From assembly GCA_973895155.1 (NCBI GenBank), contig OZ316894.1, forward strand, positions 15,252,001 through 15,316,000: a DNA stretch of 64,000 bases. Direction: 5' to 3'. Each line of letters starts with the position of its first letter. Position 1 is the first letter of the stretch. The position numbers and the translations under genes are program-made. This stretch comes from Marsupella aquatica (lineage: Eukaryota > Marchantiophyta). This document shows positions 11,650-21,900 of the stretch, in pieces. The notes under the pieces are model-generated. The model saw only the letters and a program-made list of their open reading frames with translations, was not told where the DNA came from and did no database searches.

Positions 11650-12213
11650 TTGAGAGTCATGGCATGGAATGTTTCAGGACTTTCCATAGAAATAGCAATT
11701 GGAGGGGAACCTTTGTTTGAGAATTTTGACATCTTGCTTTTCACGGAGACTTGGGAATATGAGGGAAATGCTCTACCTAGCATTAAAGGCTTTACTTGCA
11801 TACAATCCATCTTCAATGAGAAGAAGACCACACGGGGAAGAGGGTTTGGAGGCATTGCTGTCTACACCAAGAATCAACTTCAACACATCACCTCTATTGA
11901 GCATGAAGATCCCAGCAAGCAGTTCATGGTGGTGAGACTTCATACCAGAGGTACTCCATCATTTCTGATTGTCACCTACTTTGCTCCCCTTAATATGAAT
12001 GTCTATAAGATGGGAATTGTTGATGCACATTATCCATTTCATAGGTTAATCCAAGTCATTCATGATATATCACCACTAGGGGAGACATGGATAGTGGGGG
12101 ACTTTAATGCCAGGGTATCTAATGAACAATTTACTGAAAGTGAGGACTTAGGAACTTTACCTTGGTCATCATGTAGTGAAGAGATACCTTGGGTGACTTG
12201 GATTAACCTATGA
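11650..12213 (+). pseudogene. LINE ORF2 N-terminal APE-type endonuclease, truncated
   Basis: Reads from the ATG at 11659 (MAWNVSGLSIE) with the landmarks of apurinic-like LINE endonucleases: WNVSGL, LLFTETW (catalytic Glu), GFGGIAVYTK, VTYFAPLN and the GDFNA motif at about 12103. True homology ends near 12118–12170, where an inverted duplication begins. The downstream RT portion is missing on this strand because of the 5' inversion. In life this domain nicks target DNA to start insertion. Confidence 0.85.
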
Positions 12214-12378
12214 AATGGATAATGTGCATCAGCAATTCCCATCTTATAGACATTCATATTAAGGGGAGCAAAGTAGGTGACAATCAGAAATGATGGAGTA
12301 CCTCTGGTATGAAGTCTCACCACCATGAACTGCTTGCTGGGATCTTCATGTTCAATAGAGGTGATGTGTTGAAGTTGC
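11876..12378. repeat. Inverted duplication of endonuclease sequence
   Basis: The plus-strand endonuclease segment 11876–12058 reappears in reverse complement at about 12195–12378 with only a few differences, separated by a 136-base loop. The second arm therefore encodes the same endonuclease residues on the minus strand. It lies at the outer edge of the inverted LINE segment and ends directly in the (CATTAC)n tract, so it probably arose from template switching during insertion. Confidence 0.8.
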
Positions 12379-12408
12379 ATTACCATTACCATTACCATTA
12401 CCATTACC
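12378..12408 (+). repeat. (CATTAC)5 simple repeat at the LINE/LTR border
   Basis: Five copies of cattac lie between the inverted LINE segment and the truncated gypsy LTR. The complementary tract, in the opposite orientation, marks the other LINE border at 8741–8760. Confidence 0.8.
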
Positions 12409-12707
12409 GTAGTCGTCTGCCTACTTTGTGCTCACAAATGAGCCACCATCTCCTGCAAGCGCTCCTTACCCCTCTCCTCTTCCGGTTTTTCCTCCCGTTG
12501 ATCCTTCCTAGCCGCCGACGCTTAACGCGCCCTAACCCTAATCGAGTTTTCACCCCCAGCGTCCTTACCCCCGGCCTCGGCCCGGGTTCCATAGTCGCCC
12601 CTAATTGTTTATATTTTCCTTGTTTTGTCCCTATACTAAGGTGTTTCTAGGGTGCACTCCTGCTTTACCCACTTCACTGGCCGAGTGATTCCTGGCTAGG
12701 CATCACA
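12408..12707 (-). repeat. 3' LTR, first 300 bases, truncated by LINE insertion
   Basis: On the minus strand it starts TGTGATGCC at 12707, immediately after the polypurine tract, and is nearly identical to 23302–23601. Homology stops exactly at the (CATTAC)n tract. Since 12408 does not end in CA, this is a truncation and not the natural LTR end. Confidence 0.85.
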
Positions 12708-12722
12708 TAGCTCCCCACTTAA
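12708..12722 (-). promoter_or_regulatory. Polypurine tract (plus-strand primer site)
   Basis: On the minus strand it reads ttaagtggggagcta and abuts the LTR start TGTGATG. Its position and G/A richness fit the RNase H-resistant primer for second-strand synthesis. Confidence 0.75.
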
Positions 12723-13931
12723 TTGTGAAGCGTCCTTGCGAACAACTTCATCTTCGTCCATATAGTATTTCTTGAGGCGGTCATAATGGATGCGAACTGG
12801 ATATACTTCTCCCGTAATGTTGGCCAATTGTACGGATCCATTGGAGAACTTCATGGTTACTCTAAAGGGTCCTAACCAGCGAGTGTAAAGCTTCCCTGGA
12901 AACCTATTATACCTACTGTCTTAAAGTAACACAAGATCACCGGTGTGAATACTAACTACTTTCAACTTTTTATCATACTGCTGCTTCATGATATTCTGTC
13001 TATATTCTACTCTCTCGGCTGAAATCATTCTCGCCTCCTCTAAAGCTTCTAACCTATATTCTCGCTCCCTTAGGCTCTCCTCCGCTGAGGCTCTCTCCTC
13101 AATTGTAACTTGAAATGTCGGTATCTCAAGTTGCATGGGTACTAGGGCTTCTTGTCCAAAGGTTAAGAAGAAGGGTGTATGACCGGTAGTGGATTTATAG
13201 GCTAGATTGTAAGCAAAAACAGCAGCAAACAATTTACCATCCCAATCGAGTTTGTTCTGAGCTACTGTCTTGTTCAATATCTTTCCTATAATTCCGTTTG
13301 CTCGTTCTGTCAACCCATTTGCCTTTGGATGGTAGGGAGTAGTAGGCCTATGTCTAACTAAATACTGCTCATTTAAACGACTAATTATATCATTCAGAAA
13401 ATGGGTTCCTCTATCACTAACTAATTCTAGGGGTGCTCCATACCTGGTGAAGATCTGCTCATACATGAATCTAGCCGTAGTAATTGCATCATCCTTCGTG
13501 GTCGGTCTGGCCTCTACCCATTTAGTTGCATAATCCGTAGCCAGGATTATGTACTTGTTCCGTCGAGGGTGGGTCAGTGGTTTCAGAGGTCCGATGTAAT
13601 CAATACCCCACTTCTCGAATGGTGCCAGAGGTAGAATAGGGTGTAGTGGATGTCTGGTGGACGCCCTTGGTCCTCCCGCTCGCTGACAAGGATCGCATTG
13701 TTTGATAAATTGATAGACATCCTTGTGTAAGGTGGGCCACCAGTAACCGGCATTTAATATCTTTTTAGACGTGGTTACCGGGGCAAAATGTCCTCCGGCC
13801 TCCTCTCCATGCATGGCCCGTAGGACTCGTTTTACCTCTCCCTTTTCCAAAACACCTTTGTATCGTGCCGTTGATTCCATGCTTGTGCAGTATGCCTTTA
13901 ATGCACTGATACTGTCTGACCTTTCGCACAA
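12723..13931 (-). pseudogene. Ty3/gypsy integrase
   Basis: The zinc-binding region reads GHFAPVTTSKKIL...CDPCQRAGG. The catalytic core has WGIDYIGPL (first Asp), LVSDRGTHF (second Asp) and NGLTERANG (Glu), so D,D,E is present. The C-terminal part continues past a TAA at about 12921 in the GKLYTRW–GPFRV manner of gypsy integrases and ends with DRLKKYY before the polypurine tract. There is no chromodomain. A frameshift near 13850 separates it from the RNase H frame. The protein inserts element cDNA into the genome. Confidence 0.85.
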
Positions 13932-15237
13932 AGACTGCGGCTTGCTCTCGGCTTAATCCTGGCTGTAATCTGGAAGTGCTGAGAAAATGTAAAATCTCAG
14001 GGTACCATGTATCAGCTATTTCCACAATGAATAGCTCCTCGTCGGGGAATCGATCATCGATGCAATCCGTGGCAGGTTCACCTATGATCCTTGAAAAGAA
14101 GTCGACATTGGCGTGTAACTTTCCCGGCTTGATCCTCAGCTCATAGTCAAACTCCTGTAATAGCAAAATCCATCTTGCTACTCTGCCTGTAAGGTTCGGC
14201 TTATTGACTAGGTACTTCAAACTTTCATGATCGGTATGAAAGATTACCTTGTACCCTAGTAAATAATGCCTAAACTTTTTACAGGAATAAATGACTCCTA
14301 ATGCTTCTCTCTCTGTGGTGGAGTAGTTCCGTTCGGCATCGGCAAGCTGACGGCTTGCGAAGTATATGGGATGGTCCCTTCCTTTCTCATCTAACTGACT
14401 TAGTACTGAGCCGATACAGAAGCCCGAGACATCTACAAAAACATGAAAATCTTTGTTCCAGTCCGGTGCTATCATGACTAGGGCCTCTACCAACATCTGC
14501 TTCAATTCTACCACCGCTGTGACTCGTTCGGGTGTGGGTTCGAAGTCTGCTCCTGCCTTGAGCATGTTGGTTAATGGTAAAGCTAGTTTGGCAAAATCCT
14601 TGGTGAACCGGCGATAGTAACCAATGCATCCCAAGAAGGATCTTACATCCTTTATGTTCTTAGGTTGCACGATATCTAGCCATACTGCTAGCTTACCTTT
14701 GTCAATCTCAATGCCCTTCCTTGATACCTTGTGACCTAGTAGCACCCCCTCGGTTACTGCAAAGAAACATTTATCTAGGTGTAACTTGAGACCTACCTCT
14801 CTACATCTCATGAAGGTTTTCCTGAGGTATTTAGCATGTTTCGATGCCTTCCCAAATACTGCAAAGTCATCAATGAAGATTTCCATAAACTTTCTCAAGT
14901 AATCATGAAAAATGTTTACCATCAATCGTTGGAACATAGCTGGTGCGTTGCAGAGTCCAAACGGCATACGATTGAAGACATAGATCCCCCATTCCGTGAT
15001 GAAGGCCGTCTTGATTTGGTCTTCCTGCCGAATCCTGATTTGGTTATAACCAGAGTACCCATCCATGAATGAATATAGTTCATGACTGGCTACCATGTCT
15101 AGTACCATATCAGTAAATGGTAAAGGAAAATGGTCTTTTAATGTTGCTTCATTCAGCTTCCTGTAATCCTGACAAACCCGGATCTTGGGTTTACCATCGG
15201 GTCCAGCTTTCTTGGGAACTATCACAATTGGAGACAC
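13765..15237 (-). pseudogene. Ty3/gypsy reverse transcriptase and RNase H
   Basis: The RT motifs are visible in order: MSPIVIVPKK, VCQDYRKLNEAT, YSFMDGYSGYNQI, FGLCNAPAMFQR, and the catalytic FIDDFAVFG. A tether region (IKDVRSFLGCIGYYRRF) precedes RNase H, which begins near FHVFVDVSGFCIGSVLSQ and continues through YSTTEREALGVIY and FHTDHESLKYL. The start at 15237 is only the codon after an in-frame TAG; in the parent protein the frame continues from 15238–15963. Confidence 0.9.
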
Positions 15238-15963
15238 CTAGTCTGAATGCAAGACTGGAGTGATGAATCCAGCTTCCACTAGTTTGTCAATTTCTGTTTT
15301 GACCAGCAGGGAATACTTCGGGTGCATCCTTCGAATTGGTTGTCTGAATGATTTGGCTCCTAACATGAGATCAATTCGATGTTCCCCCAATGTTGGATCT
15401 ACTCCCTTTAGATCTTGGTGACTCCATGCAAACACATCCTGAAATTCAATTAGTAAGTCACTGATCTCCTTCTCCAGCTCAGGTGCTAGGTCTCTCCCTA
15501 AGTTTAGTTCCCTCCCTTCTCCTAAGTCAAGCTTCCGGTATTGCCGTGCTTGGATCATATTAATCTGCTTCTTCAAATTTGGGTCCAGCTCGGCTTCCAG
15601 TCTTTCCAGTCTCATACCTCCATAAATTGGAATCTTGGCTGTACTAGCCGAGTCGGTCCCTTCCTTGGTGTCCATAGATTGTCCCCTTGCCGGTCTATTC
15701 GGTTTTAAATTGGTAGTAGGTTTTCCTTCCTGCCTCGGCTCTGGATTCTGTCTGTGCATCTCATCCACCTCTTCCTCCTGAGGGTCAGGCCGCTGTGCTC
15801 TCCCGACTTCTAATAGGGCCTCAATTTGTTCTGCCCTTGTAATCGGCTTGTATGCTGATCCCTTGGTATTTAATTCCTTGCCGATGATCGATGGCGTTGT
15901 GGACCCTGTCGGCTCTGCCACAACGCCTGCAGAAAATCCACTGTCCCTGCTACTGCTCCCCAC
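15238..15963 (-). pseudogene. Ty3/gypsy pol linker leading into reverse transcriptase
   Basis: Same frame as the RT that follows, separated by a single TAG where a Trp (TGG) is expected (…ITPVLHSD, stop, then …SPIVIV). It contains DVFAWSHQDLKGVDP and HRIDLMLGAKSFRQPIRRMHP, the conserved entry to gypsy RT. The upstream part is a charged, poorly conserved spacer. A frameshift near 15.9 kb separates it from the protease frame. Confidence 0.8.
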
Positions 15964-16817
15964 TTAGCCGTTTCATCCAATTGGTCTACATCCTTTACTT
16001 CCTCCGGAATTCCAGCTAAAAAGGTGGATTCTATTGTAAAGCAGTCCTCGACCTCTTCGTCTTCTTCTTCCAAGTCACCTTTCATTGGTTCTTGCCATAA
16101 TCCGCTGGGGGGTACCTCTGGTCCAAAGACACTTTCTTCGGTTAGGTCAGTGAGGCATTCTAGCCAACGTACTTCATCGGCTGACTCCAGTCCACTGTCG
16201 TACCCATCGGCTTCCCTTATGCTTTTCCTACGGTCATCCTTAGTGTCCCAGGATACCGTGATAGAGGGGGTCCCGAAAGTGAACTGCTTTTTACCCCAAT
16301 CTTCTATTACCTCGGCTAGGTACAACCATGGCCTGCCAATTAATAGCCAAAACGACGTAGGGTTTACCGGCTTCATTACTACATAGTTAATGCTAAAGAA
16401 GATACCTCCTATCTCTGTCTTGATGCCGGTTAACACTCCCGTGGGAATGACCTGATACCCATTGGCCATGTTCAACACTCTTCCAGTCATCTCTGGTTTT
16501 AGACCCCACCCATTTGCTGTTGAATCAATCATAATACATACCCCTGATCCTCCATCGATGGGTACCTGTAGTAATAATTCTCCTTGAATCATTAATGGTA
16601 ATGTCGGGGCTCCTTGATCTTCTTCTATCATTAGTACGTTGGATCTGGTCGCTACCTTGGGTAATCTTGGCTTGCCGAGAATAGCCTTCCTTAATTGCTT
16701 CCGGAAGTACGGGCTATTTTTCAATAGTTGACCAACTGTTGCCGAGACTCTAGACTCTAGTACATCTTTAGCCAGGTCATAGGGAACAATCGGCTTCTCC
16801 TCTGGTGGTGTCTCCAT
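15870..16817 (-). pseudogene. Ty3/gypsy aspartic protease region
   Basis: Contains LQVPIDGGSGVCIMIDST, which fits the protease active-site loop with D-G-G in place of the usual D-S/T-G, and the later hydrophobic segment FWLLIGRPWLYLAEVI that matches the ILGRDWL-like region of gypsy proteases. The substituted active-site loop is worth noting: it may be a family trait or a lesion. The tail is acidic (EEEDEEVED). The enzyme would cleave the Gag-Pol polyprotein. Confidence 0.7.
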
Positions 16818-16829
16818 CTTGGATTCGGC

Positions 16830-17735
16830 CTATTTTGCCACGCTAGTCTCTACAGCTGTTGGATCCTCCGAAGCAAACAATGCTTTTGCTCGTTTCACAT
16901 CCTTGGCTATGGCTTCGGTATTCTCCAGGGTTTCTAATTCTCTAAGTTGTTCCTTAACACTAGCCATAACAGAGGGGTAGAACAACTTAGGATGATCTCG
17001 ATTGAAGTCGCTATCTTGTGAAGGATTGGGTTCACTGGTGGGCTCATGGCTTACCTGTATTGCTGGAGCCCTCCCTTCTTCTTCCGTTGATGTTGACGAA
17101 GAGTTGATCTTTTCCTCCGTAACCTTTCCTTTATTTTTGGCCAGCCCATCCCACCTTTCCTTCCTTCTGGTAGATCGAGTAGAGACCCGGTAGCAATCAT
17201 GATCTAAATCCTCTTCTGAGAAGGTTGATAGGGCTTCGGCCTCATCATCAGATGGTACGAACTCTGCCTCGGCATCCTCTTGCCATCCTAGTTCAATGTG
17301 ATTGATTTGAACTCCTCCGGGGGTAGTACCTGGCGGTAAGACCTTGACCGGCAAAAGTTTATGATTTGCGGCCAGGCCTGCCAACCAAGTAGGACATTGG
17401 CCTAGCATATGACCTTCCTGTCGGCATCCCATACATAGCTGAGCTGGTTGTCCATCACCCTGTTTGCGTGCATTCGGGCACTCTCTAGCAAAATGGCCAG
17501 GTTGACCACAATTATAGCATGCCGCAAATCTTTGCACATTCAGCCTAGGAGGTACTGACGGGTTCTGAATAATCCGAGGATACATCTCTCCTGGATTGTT
17601 CCTTAACCCTGACCATAGGGATGCAGGTCTGTTGGATAGGTCTTGTGCTCCAGTCTCACTGATGCCGAAAACACTATCAGCGGCATCCCCTAAAAAGTAC
17701 TCTACTTCTCCCTGACACGGTCTGATCTCGGCCAC
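16830..17735 (-). pseudogene. Gag C-terminal part with two zinc knuckles
   Basis: Two CCHC knuckles sit near the N-terminal third: CYNCGQPGHFARECP and CMGCRQEGHMLGQCP. They are followed by an acidic region (AEFVPSDDEAEALSTFSEEDLD) and a charged tail. Knuckles bind genomic RNA for packaging. The protease follows in the same frame, separated by a stop at 16830, and a frameshift near 17.72 kb separates this part from the Gag capsid part. Confidence 0.85.
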
Positions 17736-18862
17736 ATGCCGAACATGATTAGTATTAAGTTAGGACACGCATCTTTATGGTGTCCGGTTTTATAACATAA
17801 GGCACACCATATAGAGCTATCCTCCTGTACTGCCTTCTTCTTTGGCTTTACCTCTGCAATTATAGCCTTAAGTTGCTCGGTAAGGGCTACGATGTTATCT
17901 GGTGGCTTAGCCTCCAGCTTGACTTTCGTCTTCCCTCTCCTTCTGCCCTTCCGTTTCCTAGTTTTTTCTTCTTCAGAACTAGAAGATGACTCACTCTTGC
18001 TACTTCCACTATCCGAGCTTGAGTTATCACTTCTTGACTTCTTAGAATGTTTCTTCTTCTTATCTTTTTTCTTATGGGGTGATCCCTCCTCCGATGAGGA
18101 ACTCTCAGACTTAAGCTGTTTCTTCCGGCTTGTGATATCTGCATTAATATATAATTGAATATCCTTAATTGCATCGGCTAAAGTCTCCGGGTTCTCCTTC
18201 CTAATTGCAAAACTCATCTTCTGTGGCAAAGCATTCACCAACCATTGAAGTTGCATACCTTCAGATGCATTGGTCTTTGTACGTCTTACCAGTTTCTGAA
18301 AGCGTTGCAAGAACTTCCTGAAGGATTTGTTCTCCTTGAACCGAAGTCGTCCCAACTTCAGCACTGCTAGTTCTGAAGTTCCAATGGGTCGAAACTCCTT
18401 AACAAAGAGTGTTTTGAAGATATCCCAGATGGCTTGATCTTCCACATCTAATGCTCTGTACCAAGGCCTAGCCTCACCCTTGAACAGGCCGGGAAGAATC
18501 TGCATCTTGATGGCCGATTCTCCATTTGCTGCAGCGGTTCCCTCGAAATCATCCAACCATTCGTCCGGATCCTCATCTCCTCTCCCATGAAATGCCTTGT
18601 AATGTATGCGCGACCATTGGCTCAGTCTGGTCCCTGGCCTCTCGTCTGGCCGTGCCTCTGGTTCCCCCATGTCGGTTGGAGACTCACTTCTCCTTACCGA
18701 CTCTTCTTCTGGTATGTCTTCTTCGACGCCACTTCCAGCTTCGGAGCTACCAGCTCTTTCTGCCCCTCTCAGTCGCTGTGTATCATGCCACCCGGCGAGC
18801 TGCTGCAGTCGAGCTCTCTCCCGTTGAATCACTCTTTCTTCCCTCGGCGTAAGGTCAGTCAT
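17702..18862 (-). pseudogene. Gag capsid region
   Basis: The ATG at 18862 (MTDLTPREERV) lies about 45 bases past the primer binding site. The retrotransposon Gag fold is evident in HGRGDEDPDEWLDDFE, ARPWYRALD, FVKEFRPIG and FRKFLQRFQKLVRRT. A Lys/Ser-rich low-complexity stretch (about residues 260–320) precedes a lone CALCYKTGHHKDACP knuckle. It assembles the virus-like particle. Confidence 0.85.
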
Positions 18863-18907
18863 TACCTACGCTTCCTTTCTAACTTCATATCTCACGGCTT
18901 AAGAAAT

Positions 18908-18927
18908 GCCCCCTCCATCTAGTGCCA
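18908..18927 (-). promoter_or_regulatory. Probable primer binding site
   Basis: The minus strand reads TGGCACTAGATGGAGGGGGC, four T residues after a CACA terminus at 18932 and 45 bases before the gag ATG. The TGG start (complement of a tRNA CCA end) and the TTTT spacer match the way many plant gypsy elements begin internally. The matching tRNA is not identified. Confidence 0.6.
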
Positions 18928-18931
18928 AAAA

Positions 18932-21900
18932 TGTGGTGCGTCCCATGGCTCCCTAAACCCAAAAAACCCCCCAGCTCAAGCCGATTCCCGCAGGGTTCGC
19001 GCTTGGCGAGGCCGTTTCCGCGGCTTAGCGGCATGGGACGCTGCTAACCTTCTCCTACTACTATTAACATTTTACACACATATACTGGACAGATCCTTCA
19101 TCGGGTCATGAGATACGTAGCCGGCCTAATCTAGGCCTTCCCTCGTCTTCCCCTCCGTTTTGTTAGGTATGTTTGGATTCCGCCGCCGGAATGATCCCCA
19201 ATAGGCTTGGTTAAGCCGCTAAGACCTCTCTCAGCTCGACACATCCAACTCTCACTCCCCTGCTTACTTTCCTTCCTTCTGGTTGATGTGGGCACTCTTC
19301 ACACAAGTTAATGTGACACACAAATAGCAAAATGACTCATTCTGACTGAGTCATACCATGCACTTGCCATACAAACAGTACATCTCATACACAAGTTCTG
19401 CGAACTAAGCCGTGAGGCCAACTCTATTCAGCTCTTAGGCATGAGGAAACATGAATATACACAAGGGTCACTGTATGACTAACCGAGAGCTTCTCTTACT
19501 ACTTGATCCCAGCCCGGCTGGTGCAAACTAAAAACTTGCTAAAGAAGAGGCCCTGAGCTTCCCGCTGCCCAGGTATTTATCCTGGTAGTGGATCCGCCTA
19601 ATTCTTTGCAGCGTAAGCCTAGTCTACCTAACAGTAATCTACCTGCCCGAAACTACCTATGTACAGCAAGGCAGGAGCACAAGTGTTGCTCCTACCAGTG
19701 GAACCACAATCCCACTAAGCTAAGTGTCAGGGCCGCTCCTGGTCCTGATCCTAATCCTAAACTTGGAGATCAGCGCCCGCCCTGCCCACTCACGCCTCCT
19801 CCCTCCACGTCCGCTCTTCCTAAAAGGAACGGCACCCTTGCACCGTCACGACACCGGTGGTGGATCCTCGATGGACGCCCCCAACGCTTCCTCCTCAGCC
19901 ACTGCCGTAGGTTCGTTTTCTGACAGATTACCTGCCCTTGACTGAGTCAACTCTCCATCGGCCTGACTGGGTCCACCATTGGCGTCGGCATCGGCTCGGG
20001 AATCATTCACGGCTATGGCCTCAGCCTCGGCTACGGTTTCCCCGACTTGCTCAAGAGGCGGATCTGGGATACCGGCCTCATGATTGAGTAGTTTGGCTTG
20101 GGCCGCACCTTCCCCACCCTTGGTGATAGCGGGATCTATTGCCGTGTTCATGCCGGAGGTTGGTGCTGGGTCTACCTCCTTGGTCACCACGGCCAGTGGA
20201 GTCGTATTACTCCTTGACCTTGAAGGTTTCCGCTTCTTCTTCTTTTCTGGTTCGGCAGCTGGTCCCTTCCCCTTCCCACTTACTTCCGGCACTGGTGCAG
20301 GTGGCGCGGCTTTTTCTTCGGCCAGTACCACTCCTGGTAACTTGGTTTCCCCAATTGGAGTTGGGCCTGATGAAGACAAGCACTTAAATACTGCGGCTTG
20401 TTTCTTCAGCCGCTCTGTTTGGTTGTCGGCCCGCCGCTGGAGGTTCTCCATCTTCCTCGTGATTTCCTCCAACTCCTCCTGGGTCTCATCCAGGTCCTTG
20501 CGCGCCTCCTCTAGTTCCTTCTGGGCTTCCTCCCGTTCTTTCTTCAAGGTAGCCCTCTCCTCCCGGGTTGCTCTTAGCTCCTTGTCGAGCTCTGCAATGA
20601 TGACAGACTCCATCTGATTCATCTTGGCGTAAGTCTGATCGAGCATCTCGTCCTTCTCCCTTAGGTCGGCCTTGAAGCTGGCCGTCAGGGACGCAAGCTC
20701 CTGCTGCAGCGCCATAATCCCTTGATAGGATTTTCCTAACTCGGCCTCCTTTTGCTCAAGGGCTCCGCGGATTTTCTTGAGCTCCCCCTTCAACGCCCAT
20801 TCCTTTCTTTGGGTCTCCGCCATGGCCCGGCTGTTGGCTGTTATGTGGGCCTCCTCTGCATTCCTTAGCTCTCGCTTCCACTTCTCCCTCTCTTTGATCG
20901 TATCGGCCAACTCTCCCTGCGTCTGAGTCAGTTTATCCTTGATATTCTGATTATCAGCCTGCGCGGTGTCCAACTGCCCCTGCATGATGTTCAGCTCATG
21001 CCGTTTAATCCGTAGTTCATCTTGTGCTTTCTTGGCCGCCCTTAGATCTTCAATCTCGGCTTCCATCCTCCTAAGCCGCCGAATGACCTCATCCTTCTTG
21101 CTTCTCTCTAAAGCCACCGCTTCTTCTAACTGGTGCTTCTCCAACTGCTCCCTATGGAAAAAGGGTCCTACCTCCAACTCCTCTCCAAAGATGCTGAGCG
21201 CAAGTTCCCCACACATCTCACCATACTCCATGGCTCTATTCTTAGCGTAGGTGGAGTAAGTAGAAGTGATCGGCATCGCCCATCACGGCCTCTGCTCCCA
21301 AGCCGTCTTGCAGATCTCTTCAATCGTGGCTAGAGGTTTGCTTCCTTTTTCGGCTAGCCGCCTGATGTCCTCCGGCCAATCTCCTCCTGGCAAATCCTTT
21401 TCCCTGGCCAGGGCTGCCTTCTCTTCCTGCCTGATTCGCTCCTGAAATTTCTGCGCCGTCTGTTTTATGCCGTCAAAGCTCGGGGGAGCAACATCTGGTG
21501 GGGGAGACTCAGGGCTACTCTGCTGGTTGGGGTCCCCTCGTACTACCCTTGGAAGTGTGGGGACAAACCGGCCACAGGTCCTTACTCCTGGAACGTGATG
21601 GGCCGACCCATAGCCGGAGTTATCATGGCTGCAGTCTCCACTGCCTCCTCTACTTCTTGGACTTCCGGCTTCTCCCTCTCCTCTTCGTCCGTAGGAGCTT
21701 CAGGCAATTCAGCCTCAGATTCAGAGCTTGAGACTCGCACATACATTCGAACACCTGGCTTGGATTCCGGCCTGATTCTCTCCTTGTTTCTAGCAAAGGG
21801 GTTTTCTTTTGTGAGCCGGTGTAGGCCTACCTCTGGAGTAGTGTCCTGCATTGTTGCCGTTGCCGTTGTTGTTGCCGATGCCGATCTCTTTTCTTTCTCC

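Larger units (their letters stand above)
8741..12408 (-). mobile_element. LINE (L1-type) with inverted 5' half
   Basis: The 3' half (reverse transcriptase and C-terminal zinc finger) reads on the minus strand from about 10580 to 8870. The 5' half (5' UTR, ORF1, endonuclease) reads on the plus strand from about 10580 to 12118. On the sense strand this is an inverted 5' segment followed by a sense 3' segment, with the LINE's 5' end facing the junction: the arrangement expected from twin priming during target-primed reverse transcription. Both outer edges carry (CATTAC)n-type simple repeats, at 8741–8760 and 12378–12408. Confidence 0.8.

Noticed and set aside
12408-12707. A natural ~300-bp LTR
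   Set aside because: Its inner end lacks CA, coincides with the LINE border repeat, and no primer site follows the equivalent point at 23302; truncation of a longer LTR fits better.
20084-20617. Long Ser/Ala-rich plus-strand frames opposite the coiled coil
   Set aside because: Mirror frames of a Glu/Lys-rich coding sequence; the minus strand carries the conserved protein.
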